Below, one piece after another: positions 39,201 through 51,400 of a DNA stretch of 64,000 bases. Numbering within the stretch: the first letter of the stretch is position 1; each line of letters starts with the position of its first letter. Under the pieces are notes generated by a model. It had not been told where the DNA came from. It did not search any database and worked only from the letters and a program-made list of their open reading frames with translations. Location of the stretch: NCBI GenBank assembly GCA_027382625.1, contig JAJKFJ010020673.1, forward strand, positions 62,001 through 126,000. Direction: 5' to 3'. The position numbers and the translations under genes are program-made. Origin of the DNA: Tetmemena sp. SeJ-2015 (lineage: Eukaryota; Ciliophora; Spirotrichea; Sporadotrichida; Oxytrichidae).

Positions 39201-41695
39201 AATTTTATTTAGTTCCTATTCAAGAGACCATTTATCAAGGATGTTTTGTTTTCAGCAATTCTTTGTTTTTATTCCTAGATGGAAAAATATATCTTCAGAT
39301 ATTCTCCGCTTTAACTAGATAGAAATCATTCATAAACTACAAACTTACCTTAATAGATTGTCTATTTCTGAATTTATAACTGCGATTAGTTGCCCATCAT
39401 TTTGAATATATTTCTGTACTTTTTATTGCTTTTTCTCTAATTCTTCTATCTACACTTTATACTCTTGTATGGCTTGCTCTTTCTAAACGTTAAAGTTTTA
39501 AACACAATTCAAATCTAACCTCTACCAACAGTCTTTCATAATCTTTAATTTCAGTTTGAATCTGCTACATGAGGCTTCTTTGTGGTTGCAGCTCTTTTTC
39601 AAGTTCATTTTCTGAGAGTTCCCTTATTTCATTATAATCCACCATTTAGTCTTGCAGCTTTTCCTCTAGACTTTATTGGATTTTAAAAAGTGACTCGACC
39701 CTTTCCTCTCCTTCATCCCTTCTCTGAATTAGATCCTGCTTAGACTTTTCCAATTTCTACCTCTTATCATATAACTTTGAGGTGAGCATATTGGATTCCT
39801 CCTAGATTTAGAACAGTTTACTTTCAATCTGTTACTTTTTGCTGTTCAAGATGGCGAGTTGATTCTGGGTTAAGCTATCCATACTCTGATTAAGATTCGA
39901 TCTATTCATCGTGGAGCGAAATTCTGCAGATATTATACCTCCATTCTCGCTTGAATTCTGTTAATACTCCTTGGGAACTAATTTATTGTACCTCTAAAAC
40001 GAATTCTGGTTTCCTCTGCCTGAATAAATATGTCCAAGTGAATTATCCTACTAATTATTTCCAGTTTCGTTTAACATAGAATCATTATCATTAAAATGAT
40101 CTGTTATCACCACCTTATGCTTTTCAAAGTCATCACCCTAAAAGCTGTTCTCATCTTCCTGGAGAGAGTCTTTCTCAGCATTTTGATGATCACCTTTCGT
40201 ATTACTATATTTCAAGTAATTTTCTAATGAGCTCTAAATCTAATGATGCCTCCTACTATCTTCTCCATCTAGATTTGATAGAGTATGCACAGGTAATTTA
40301 GCTTAAGCTCTCTATGAATTCTATCTAGAACTGATTTGATAGAGAAGTGAGTCTCTCACATTTGCATTTTCATCGCTATCTATTTGAATTTCTACTATTC
40401 TTTGTCTACCAGAACCTAACTGATCAATTTAATGGCGAAGGTTGTCAGCTAAAATTTGATTCTCTGAAGAATTCAGATACTATCTCTAGTTGATCTTTGC
40501 TTGCAAATTGTGCTAGTTAAGGACACTAAAATTTTGCCTCTCATAAGAGTACTCTCAGGTCTACTGAGCCTAGAACCAACATTTACAAGCGAGCAAGAGT
40601 CACTTGTTTCTGTGGCTATTCTGTTAAATTATTTGAATCTAGTGTCTCTCTGAGCTATAGACGCAGTATTTGGCTTGTCTATATTTGAATGGCATCTTGA
40701 ATTAGCCATACTTTTTCTTTCATATTCTTGTAATGACTATTGCTAATTCTGATAAGACCCATTATTAATTTAGCCCGAAGGTATCAAATCTACGTCTTAG
40801 TCATTAAATTGCTAATTTTGATGTTAAGGCTATTAGCAGTAATCTGAAGTGGTGTTATTTTCCAGGTTATTATCATAGTCTCCAGTAATTATTCTAAGAG
40901 CTCTATTATCCCATTTAAACTCTAAAAATATACAATAGTTATATCCTGCACTTAATTAGGGGCGAAATCATTTTCTTTGACTTTGCAAGAAATCTAATCA
41001 TTGATGTTAACTGAGGTCTTCTTATTAGAGAAGAACATTTGATCATGTTCCAATTGCAAGGTAACATTTGTTGTGTCTTGCTAATGAGAATAAGGCTGTT
41101 TCTTTATACTGGAATATATATCTTCATTCGGAAAAGGCATGCTCAATCCTTTTGGACTAAATGCATTGGATATGGCCTCCTAGCCAGGTATGTTGACTAA
41201 CATCATAAGAGAGTTGTTGGCTTGATGATGATAGTTTCCATACTGAGGTGGTTTCATAACTTTGTGGGAAGTAGTTTCAGCTGAATAATTGAATGATGGC
41301 TTCTGCTAGTGATACCTATTTTGATGTTTAGCAGATCTGAGAGCATGATTTTCTTGTTACGATCCCCTCTTATGTTTCATGAAATTTGTTCTTTTTTCTT
41401 CTCTCTCTTAACTATTTTAAGAATAGGTGTGGCTTTATCCAACTGAGGATCTTTTATCTTAGTACGACACATTTGTGTTGATGGAGCCATTTTCTTTCTC
41501 CTCATTAAAATTTTGGTATTTATAATTCTCGCTTTAGTGCGACTAATCTGCTTCTAATTGATAATTCTAGCAAGCGTACTAAGGATGCTTCTCTGAGTTA
41601 GGTCCTCGAGCAGTATTTAAAGAGTCTACTTCAACAGCTTGTTCAATTGATGCTTGAGTCTCTAAAGTGTTTTATAAATTTTCAGGTTTTAGCAT
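36214..41695 (-). CDS. very long N/Q-rich coiled-coil protein
   Basis: ATG 41,693-41,695 (MLKPENLQNTLETQASIEQA) begins a polar N-terminal region of several hundred residues, rich in Asn, Gln, Ser and Tyr (QYGNYHHQANNSLMM; NNTTSDYCQQPQHQNQQFND). From about 39,900 down to 36,230 the coding strand is dominated by Lys/Glu/Gln/Leu heptad-like sequence, i.e. a long coiled coil. The protein ends with IIDLKESLKLMISNQEIRNK and TGA 36,214-36,216. Frame changes show several introns or eliminated sequences that I did not map. The organisation suggests a structural or basal-body/cytoskeletal protein, which is inference; no family was identified. Confidence 0.5.
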
Positions 41696-41932
41696 TTTTT
41701 TTCAAATTTATATCTTAATTCAGTTTATTGGAGAAGACTTTCTGTATTTAAATTTGAATTTGAATGAATATATGATCTTGCATGATAGAAATAATATGTT
41801 CAAAGCTAATCTCAATAAATTTAGAGATTAGAATAGAATTGAATACAGCTAGCTAATTTAAGAATTTTAATTTAATTCTTATTGAGTAAAATTTTGGCTT
41901 TAAGTTCAAGAAATAATGAATAGTGTTGTTAC

Positions 41933-44900
41933 TCAAGACTTGAATTTGGATGACTTTGCAAATTTAATGTCTTTCCTCTCTACATCATGCTGTATTTACT
42001 TAATTGCAGAATTCTTATCCTTGACATTCTGCTTCCTCATTATACTTCAAAATTATAACAGAAGAGATTATTTAAATATTGATTGCCATTATCTCCTTGC
42101 GTTTGGCTTCAGTTTCTTTCTGTAGCTGTCCGAGAGCATTTATCCATTTCTCATAGTCTTCTTTGCTCTTGCAAGCAAATGTAATGTCGAAAGTGAAAGT
42201 CTTCATCTGGAAAACGTATTTCTTGTTGTACATACCCTCACTTATTGCTACTATCTACGCATCAATTGTGGGGAATAAGTTGCGAGGTCTCTTCTGAGGG
42301 TCATTATAGTACAGTAAAATTTAAATCAAGAAATAGAAGGCAATACTTTCATAAATTAGGTTAAGCCGACGTTCGTGAGGACGCAAAACTTTTCACTCCA
42401 AGAGCGGAACCAATTATCTGAGCGCTTGTCTAAGTATCCAACTGTCAAAGCATTTAAGAAGTTTGTGGAGATGAGATGGCTCAGCAGTTGTTTGTTTCCT
42501 CTCGATATGTCTGACTTTGAGGGATCAAAGTCCAAAATTTCCTGTTTCTTAGTCCTCAGAAGTTATTTAATTAAATTTATATCACTTATCACCTTTAAAG
42601 TCTGAGACCATTTGAGGATGATAGATCAGGCCTTGTCCAGCCTTAGTTGTCGAATATGTTGATAAGGAATACCAGTAATTCTGTTCTCCTCACGGTTTCC
42701 AAAAGAAAGTCGTCCTTTTTATTTACATTCAAAGCTAGCATCGCACTACTTGTCTTTATCTTAGAAACTAAATAAACTTAGAGAGAAAAGAAAATCATAA
42801 AATAGATTATCAAAGTGATCTCAGAAATATCTTTGATAGGGATTCTGACAATTAAAGTTAGGTTTATTGATAGTTGATAAAGGTTCTGCTAAGTGATGAG
42901 TAATATTCTCTTTGTCTTGCTTAAGTGAGAATCGATTTTGTACATATAGTCGGAGAAAATGACACTTGCATTTAAAACTTAAAACTCTTATCTTAAATTA
43001 TTGCATACTTATTCTCACCATGCTTTTCAAGGAATTAACTAACTCTTTTGAAGAGTTTGTTTGCAGGGCTTCTTAGCGAGAGATAATCGAAGTTAGTTAT
43101 CTTGGATAATCCAGAGAGTATGCTTGCCTCTCTCTAACCATTTTGCTTCCCACCTACTATGCTATTTCCCAAGTTACTCATTCTCATGTTAAGTCTCGTA
43201 TATCTCCCTGCTTAAGCCATGATGCCCTTCAACTTCTTACCATCTTGCTGCTTCTTAAAGTCTAGCATAGCCTGTGACTGTCTACTATTATTTGTGGCTC
43301 TACTCTTATTTCTGTTTGTGCCACTCATATCAAGAGAACTCTAATCTAATTCATCTGCTTCCTCAGTAAACTTGACTCCGTCTTCATCCCCATCAGACTC
43401 CTTTATGGAGAGTCGAGAGAACAAATCTGGTTCATCTTTAGCAAAGAGAAGCTAACTCTTGCCCAAGTTTATTCCTCCTTCTAGTGGCATCACCTGATCC
43501 ATCTCCTCATCTTCATATTCACTCCTACCCGTCTCTTGCCTAGGGTTAGTACTTTAACGCTTCAACTTCTTTGCGTCACTTATTCTCTCTGTTTATCTCA
43601 GATTGTTTTCTGACAAGGGATCGTAATAGTCATATTTAAATTGAAACATAAAGCTATCTAAGAATTCATCCTCTTATTGGAAGATAAGTTCCTCTTATTT
43701 GTGATTGAGAGCCCTCTGTTTTACTTGAGCAGATAAAGGATCAACATGCTTCATGCTAGGTGTAGTTTCCACTTTATTTATGTGGAAGCTGTTTTCTCCA
43801 AATTATTCTCCAAAGTTTCCAGCAAAACTTAATTAGCCTCCTTCTGACTGATGAGTTGTGAATCTATCTGCATCGAATTACTACCCAAGAGTCGCTCTCT
43901 ACTCTTCAAAGAACTAACTCTCACTATTTTGCAATTTCAAGTCAAACAGATTAATATCATAATACAGATTAGACTCATGAGCTAATTCTCTAATCTAATT
44001 TTCTTGTTCTTGGACAAGTGAGGGCCTCTAAAATTGATCAAAACTTGCAAATGGATCCGCTTTCTTAACTTCTTCTCTGCGCTATCTCATCTTACTATCT
44101 TGCGTATTTTGATCTTGGCTCCGATCTTTACTGGCCTTTTTAGTTGTCTTTCTCTCTTCGAACTCAGCAAGAGTATTGATTCTCTTTATCTTTTAATTGA
44201 ATGGCTCATTCTCCTCTTCGCTGATGATATTCACATAACTTGCCCTAATCTTTTCATTACCTTCAAAATGCTTTTGAATCAAGTCTTAATTTTGATACTT
44301 GAACTCCCAAACAGATACAGACTATAAAGAAGTGGTAAACTTTTATTTTATCTTACATCATTTAGTTGTTGCTAAGCAGATGTTGCCTTTTTAAGTTCAT
44401 AGATTAAGTTTTCAATCTTTTTCCTGTCTTAGATGTTAATTTTCTTGCGCTTCTCTACTTCCTAGATCAGTTTTTGATTCATCACAAACAATTTCTATAG
44501 AAGGAGTTATATTACAGCTAATAATAGTTACCTCATTTTCTTCACAGATTTCATCAGTATCAACCATCATTTGAGAAATGATGCCTTTGTTTTTCACATA
44601 TTCCTATGCTAGTGCTTAAATTGCTCTTTACTCTTGGACGTCAATCTAAGCATTTTTCGAGGCCAATAATTGCTGAATTGTGCTTAAATACTTTTATTCT
44701 AACTCAGCCTTCGCATTATATTAAAATTATAAATGTTCCTTATTTAATTTAAGTTTAAAACTGCTTATTAAGAGAAAACAAGCAACTAATTTGAGCACTT
44801 AGAAGTTGAAAAGAATTTTAATTAATCAAATACTTTTTGTGATTGTCCTCCTAATAAGCGGTAGAGATTCTTGATATCGCAGCTGCAGTAGCTGTTGCTC

Positions 44901-46882
44901 TAATCCCTCCTCCAGAAAATGGATTTCCATTTGTAGATGATTGTAACTTAGAATAGGTGCTCTTGAATTAACAACACTTTATCTCATGGTCTGTCTAATA
45001 TTTGTGAGTTTCTTGTGCAGGTCTGGATTTTTAGCAGTCTCTTCTTTGAAAAGCTCTTTCAAACTCATAAGTTCTACCTCTGTCTCATACAATCTATCTT
45101 CTAAGTCATCTTTATCTGCAAGGAGCTCCTCGTTTTATTACTCGAGTTCAATCACCTTTGGCTTTAGCATAGCTAACTTGCCCCTCTTTCTGTCTAGTTT
45201 TTGCATTAACTTATTGGTTGTTGCCTTCATTTCATTAAACTTTTTCTCAATTTTGAAAAGCTCTTCAACATCCTTGTCCAAAGTGTCAAAGTCAACTTGC
45301 AATTTCTAATAACGCTCTTTTTCCTTCTCGTACTTGAAGATTGCGTCTTCTTTTTCTGCAAATACTAGACCTAGTCTATGCTTTAGCTAATGAAAATACT
45401 TAAGATAAGCTAAAAGTTATTTCATAATTTCAGCTATTCAGTTTCCTCCTCTTAGCGACTGCATTTCTTGTAAATTTAATCAACTATCTTCTTAAGAGCT
45501 TGGAAGAAGCGCATCCATTCATCGTGATACAAATAAGAACGGTACTTCTAATTATCTACCATATCATCTATGATGTCTTAAAGCACTACCTCCGGATCCT
45601 TCTAGTCTCTCGACATGAACTCAATGAAAACTTGCTTTGAAGCTGAGTCTAGCTTCTGAATGTTTACTCCTACCACTTCTGGACTTTATAAACTATACTC
45701 ATAACACTTTATTAGTTAGGAGGTTGGTTGCTTTGAAGGTACTTGCAAGTTGCTCTATTGCCTGTACTAAGCACTAGTCACCACACTTAAATTAATTGAT
45801 ATAAAGCCATTAAATTCAAACACTCTACTTCCTGACATCACTCAAGTCGTCATGAAGATTGAAATTAATGGAACGGAGCGAGGAGTCTGAGAGATTTTGG
45901 AGGTAAATTCCCTTGGAGCTTGTTGTCTGGTGAAGCATTATAGTTCTGTCCTAATCCGAAGTAAGTCTTACTGTCAGAATCTTAATTTCTTAACTAATGG
46001 CCTGAATTTGTACTCGCAACGCTAGAATTTTGAGACTAATCATATGACGAGTAAGTAAATTCATCTTCTTCATGGATTTCAAATTCAGGGAGATTTTGCT
46101 TTTGAACAATCCCAACCATTTATAAGAGTTCATCCTCATATTTAGAGATCAAATTTGAGAATTGAGCCTCATTAACTACATGATGCGCCTTTGCTGTCAT
46201 GTAGTCTGCAAAGAATGCATTGAACTCTTCTATTGTTATTCTCAGAGAGTTTGACTGATGTTGTAAGATCTCTCCGACATCATTTAAATTCAGCACATGA
46301 GTGAGGCCATCTTTTGAGAGGACCTTATATTCTTCAAAGAGTTGGCGGAACTCAGTTAGTTTTTCAGCAGTCATCAAGTCTTCCTCCTAAATAAGATTTT
46401 AGACGGCATGCGAATAAATTAAAATCATGAATCTATTGGCTCAAGTATTTACTTACGATCATTTGTGCGGCCGAGAGCCTTACCCCATTTTCATCAATAA
46501 CTTAAGTTTAAATGAAGTCCTTGAAATCCTCATATGAAACTAGCCATCCTAAAAGTCATGTGATGCTCTTTATATTACCTCATCTAAGTCAATAGGCTAA
46601 AAGTATTCCAAGAACTCCTCATCATTTTCGAAAGTTGCTCCTAACCCCTCAAGTACTAAAGATATTGCATGTTAATCAAGTAAAGTGATATGTTTTAGGT
46701 TCTTTTAGTTTCATTAACTTACCTTCTCTAAATTACTTCATGTTGAGCTTTGGAGTTTTGAAAACTTTAAAAAGTTCTCTTGCTTCCGAAAGCTGCTCAT
46801 CAATTAAAATAGACTATAAAATGAATTAATGAATAGCATCGACAAGGTCTGATTGCTATTGCAGAGTTTTAGATCTATCCAT
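41933..46882 (-). CDS. EF-hand-like / coiled-coil / TH1 / PH-domain protein
   Basis: ATG 46,880-46,882 (MDRSKTLQQQSDLVDAIHQF). The N-terminal 250 residues resemble degenerate EF-hand pairs (LSEARELFKVFKTPKLNMKQ; VSYEDFKDFIQTQVIDENG; DGLTHVLNLNDVGEILQH). A linker with acidic patches follows, then a helical region (DEWMRFFQALKKIVDQIYKK) and a coiled coil (EELLADKDDLEDRLYETE). A TH1-like block as in class I myosin tails comes next: YMYKIDSHLSKTKRILLIT, QNLYQLSINLTLIVRIPIKD, DDFLLETVRRTELLVFLINI. A C-terminal PH domain (VGYLDKRSDNWFRSWSEKF ... EDYEKWINALGQLQKE) and a basic tail end at TGA 41,933-41,935. A 16-bp eliminated sequence at 45,903-45,918 joins the N-terminal and coiled-coil parts; if that is wrong, two genes are present. 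Confidence 0.65.
45903..45918 (-). other. very short IES, 16 bp, pointer TTGGAG
   Basis: TTGGAG at 45,897-45,902 and 45,913-45,918. Excision gives SPDNKLQNLSDSSLRSINF in a single frame; without it the upstream and downstream frames do not connect. Confidence 0.75.
46553..46587 (-). other. IES, 35 bp, pointer CTAA
   Basis: CTAA at 46,549-46,552 and 46,584-46,587. Excision gives EYFQPIDLGWLVSYEDFKDF in frame. A GT...AG intron in this stretch gives the wrong frame. Confidence 0.7.
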
Positions 46883-47001
46883 TCCAATATATACGAATAA
46901 ATTAATTGTTTAATTTTGAGCCCTTATAATTTCTATCCAAAATTATATTGCTTAGATATATTGGCTAAATTACTTAGAGTATTTGAGAGTTTAAACCATC
47001 T

Positions 47002-48247
47002 TCAGATTTTGATGGCCTTTAATTTGGTTGCAAGATCTATTTGACTTACTCCAAGTTTGGATTTTAGAGATTACATAAGCTTTTCTGTATACTTTTTTAG
47101 GGATATAGATATTCTTATTAAATAATAATAAAAAATATTTTAGACTTTCAAAAACATAACCCCTTTCTTACTTTTTAAATTCAATTTCATCTTTTGTAGC
47201 AGAGATTTTGCTATCTCTTGTTCTGATTTTATCTTATTAATCCTTTTGAATCTTTGAATTTCTTTCTCAAACTAAATTTCACCACCCAAGTAAGCTCCGC
47301 TGCTGCTGTAGCTTCCTATATATCCACTACTGCTCCCACTTGGCCCATGCGGATAAGAGCTCCCCTGCGCTTGAACGAAAGGTCCACTTAGCAACCCTTA
47401 CATTTCTCTTTAAATCAAAGCTCTCTCTATTCTTCCTTCATCAAGCTATCTATCTTCATTTATAACTAGAAGGTTCTCATTCTACTTTGTAGGCAAGCTA
47501 AGATTACTCAAATAATTCCTGAGTGTGCTCGAAGAGCTTTACAACAGCTTTTACTTTTAGAAAGTTGAAAGGAAGTTTGAGTTATATTGAGTGAGGTGAT
47601 ACTCACCAAGCAATCGAATGAGAGAATATTTCAGTGGGTCTTTTAATTTCTTCATCTTATCAAAAGCTGCTCCAGTGTGAGAGTAATTGTAGGATGATGA
47701 ATGATGGCTGCTTGCTTGGTAAAAAGTGCTGCCGTTTGGTCTTTGATCATAATCATAGGTCTTCTAACGTTTCTGAAATTATGAAATCTCTCCCTCCTCT
47801 TACTGCTGTTCACTTCCATTTGCACCTTTAAATCTAGTTCTACTTGGAGAAGCTTCTCTCTCACTGTACTATCTCTTCGATGGCAAGTATGATGAATTAG
47901 CTATATATCTGGAAGATAAAATTGAGCCCTGTCTGCTAGAGATATCACTGTACGTTCCACCTTACTTCTCCTCGTACTACTTGAAAGTTATTTTCTTAGT
48001 TGGGAGTATCTAGAATTCCCTCCTTCTGAACCATTCCGAGAGTATTAGTCTTGCTAAGGAAACCTCTCTTCATCTCTATCTCTTCTAGAACCACTTTGAT
48101 GGGAATCTTTCACATCTCTATCTTGTCTATCTTTTATCCGCCGCCACTTTCTCTGTTTCTAAGTCCTGAGGTCTGCCCGTCTCTAGAAGCAAGACTGTTC
48201 TGCTAATAGAAACGACTGTGCGACCTATCTCTTCGGTAAGAACTCAT
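47002..48247 (-). CDS. Arg/Ser-rich hypothetical protein with conserved-looking C-terminal half
   Basis: ATG 48,245-48,247 gives MSSYRRDRSHSRFYQQNS, followed by RD/RS-type low-complexity sequence (KRQDRQDRDVKDSHQSGSRR, SRYIANSSYLPSKRQYSERE, EASPSRTRFKGANGSEQQQ). Then comes a Tyr/Ser/Gly-rich part (YNYSHTGAAFDKMKKLKDPL; GPSGSSSGYIGSYSSSGAY) and a helical end (QFEKEIQRFKRINKIKSEQE) to TGA 47,002-47,004. SR-like composition suggests an RNA-binding or splicing-related role, which is inference; no RRM was found. Confidence 0.5.
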
Positions 48248-48409
48248 TAAAATTTCACTGATTCAGATTTATAAAAAGATTGCTTCCTGATTTTAATAAA
48301 CCAATTTATAAAAGTTAAGTTAATAAAGAGTTCTATCAAATATTGACATCATAAAAATAGTAAATAAATAAATCTTAACCTAAATGAAATGAAATGTAAC
48401 TGGTGTCTA

Positions 48410-51400
48410 TCATCTTTGATTTCTTCTGAAATGATTGATTTGATTCATATTTGATTGGGGATGGAATACAGCATTTGGATTCATCATCTAAGGCTGTTGC
48501 TAGCCTTAAAGAGAAGCTTGATTTATCAGCTGTCTCAAATCATACTCTGAAGTTATCATAGGAGGAGGGATGACATTCTATCCGAAGTTTTGCTAAAAGT
48601 TTTAATGCCCTTAGTTTATGAATTGATTTCTTTGAATAACCAGCTGTTGCACCTATCTGTCATTTAACTTTTATTAGACTAGCTTATCTTAAGCATAGGG
48701 TATTTTAGCTTGATTTTACTAAGGAATTTAAGTGTCAGTTTTTTCCCATGAAACGCTGTTATTTTTCTTCTCTGCCTTATTTTTCTTGCTTACCTTTGGC
48801 TTTTTCTATTTCATCATAGATGAATCTAATTAATCTGTTGTCTCTTTTGACTTAAGCTCCTCTTTTTAAAGGCTCTATGAAAGTTGCTATTAAGTTCTAT
48901 TCCAGTTTAGCTATTTCTTCTGCTAACTAAGGTAGATTTGCTGTTGAGATGCAATTGCATGGCATTATAAGCTGAGCTTACTTTCACCAATTCCTCACTC
49001 AGCTATTAAATTCGTTGTGTCTAAATCTCAATCTACTTCTTGAGTTGCTCTTTTTCTTTTCCTTATTGCAACTCACTTAATTTAAGCTACTCTTCTAATT
49101 TTTTACTATCTTTTTCCCTATCGATATGAATCTTATCCTCAAAGTTTGAAGCTATAATCTCAAGAGGCTTTGAATCATGAAGTAGGATGGACTTTTGAAA
49201 AGCCTCCAAAGATTTCTAGGAATCAAAGACCAACTTTAATTTAAGAGGGAGTTAAAGAAATTGCTCTAAGATCTTTTATATCATTTCTTTGTGGATTGCA
49301 TTGAGTTCTTGCCTTCGACCAAGCATGGGATTACTCTATGAAATCTATATGTTCTCTAGATTCACTTGCTCATTGATAAATATTCCGTTCAGTTGATAGA
49401 GTAGCTTCTCTATAGATACCACTATTTAGTGAATTGCAATTCTATCCTACTTATTTGCTTTTTAAGAGTCCTTGACATATTGCTGAGTGAGATCACTTAA
49501 TTTCCTAAAGTCAATTGAAGATTGTTTTTATGGAATACTAGCCTAGATCACATCTTGAGAATTCTTCTTCAATACATTTGAAGGCTTTGAAGTCATGAGA
49601 TTTAAATTAGCAAACTTCTGAATAGTTGCTATGAGCTAATTACAAGTGTCCTTTGTAGTTGGTAGCTAATGAAACTGAAGTTACTCATCATTCTTAAAAA
49701 CCTCAAGATTTTTATCTTGAATGAAAAGCTGCAAGTGTTCTGCTGCTTATTTAATGATTTCTTTATAACTTTCGTTGAAACTCGCTTCATATTTAATCTG
49801 CAATAAGTTTAATAATTTGCTTATCCCTTAGAGTAACTCTACAGATAATTAACTATGCCTTCAATTTCTATTTTGAAGTCTTAAGTATTTTCCTTTTTCA
49901 CTTCTAAAATTTCTTCTAGCGCCTTGCCGTCTTTTCCTTTCTTTAAATAGTCAGTGAGATCCTTGATTCTGGCTTCCAAGTCAATCACTTTCAAGTCCCT
50001 TTATTTACAATCGTTGCATTCTTTAATGCGATCTTAAGTCTAGAATAGATTGCTGGTGAAATAATTTGGATCCACTCTTAAGACATGATCTCTCATAAGC
50101 CTCAAGTCAAGATCCTTCTCTTTATTGTGCTGCTATATTTCTTGTATTTATTATTCTAGAGTGGACTTTTGATCTAGGATATCTTTGTCAAACTTTTATT
50201 TCTCCTCTTATATGATCAAGGAATATTCCAATGACCTCTTCTTAATATACTCTTTCAAGTTTTCTATCTCTATTTACTGCTCGGTTATCTTTTTACAGTA
50301 CTCATCCTCTGCATCTTCCTATTTCTATCCATCAGCATTTCCCAAAGGACCGAAGCCTACTAATTCTCTCATCTTAAAGCTAGAAAGCTTTCTATACTAT
50401 TTTTGAGGTCCTTAATATTATGAATCTCCCAGAGAGGTATGAATTATTTTAGCAAGAGGTGGCTTATTCAAATCATTCAAAGCACTCTGGTCACTTTAAC
50501 AGGCTTTTTCAGCTGTTTCTGGTCTCTATCTTTGGAGCTCTTGATCCTGAATAAAGATATTTTACTTCTCATCTTCAAAGTAAGAGCATTGATTTATCCC
50601 TGATATGGTTCCATCTCTCAAATAGCATTGGAAGTTATGGTCTTCAAGTTTGAAGTTACTTAAATCTATGTTTCCTTTGTCTGCGATATCTCTAATTCTC
50701 TCATAAGTTTGCTTTATTATGAATTCTAGCTGCTCTCTTTCTTGCTACTGCTTATCTCTGAGGAAGTTATTTTCATCAGCTAGCGTCTGATAGTTATTTT
50801 CAAGATAGTGAAGCTGATTATTGACTGAGGTTAAGCTTTAGAAAAACTTGAGTTTCTGCTTTTTCACCTTGTCTAGAGTAACTTTAGTCTTATCATACTT
50901 GGTTTTAAGTTTCTCTAAACTGCTTTGAGAGTCCACCTCATTGAAAATTGTGACCAAGTTTAGTATCTTCTCAAGATAGGAGCTTGGGTCTTATTTAAAG
51001 GGATTTAGGCAGCTGGTGGGAGTCTCGGCGGTTGAAAACATGTCATTTTTAATCTTATTGAGCTGTTCCTTAAGTTTACTATAAAGCTCCTATTTCTACT
51101 GGAAAACTAATATAAACTTGTTGCTTTAGCAAATTCTATTCACTGTTGTTATTTGAAGAAGGCTTTTGCTTTACTTAAAAGCTTTTACTGCTTCTGAAAT
51201 TTGAGACTAGCAGACATTTTGAATCATCGTTATCATCTATGTTTAGGTTTGTTTCTGGAAAGTCCTTATACTCTTCCTCAATTTGAGATTGGGTATCGGA
51301 CTTTATGCTTAAGGCGTCTAAGTCTTCTTAATCTTCATCCTCGTCTTAATCTGTCTCCCCCGGATTTTACTGAATTGGCTCGTCCAAAATTTGCTGCATC

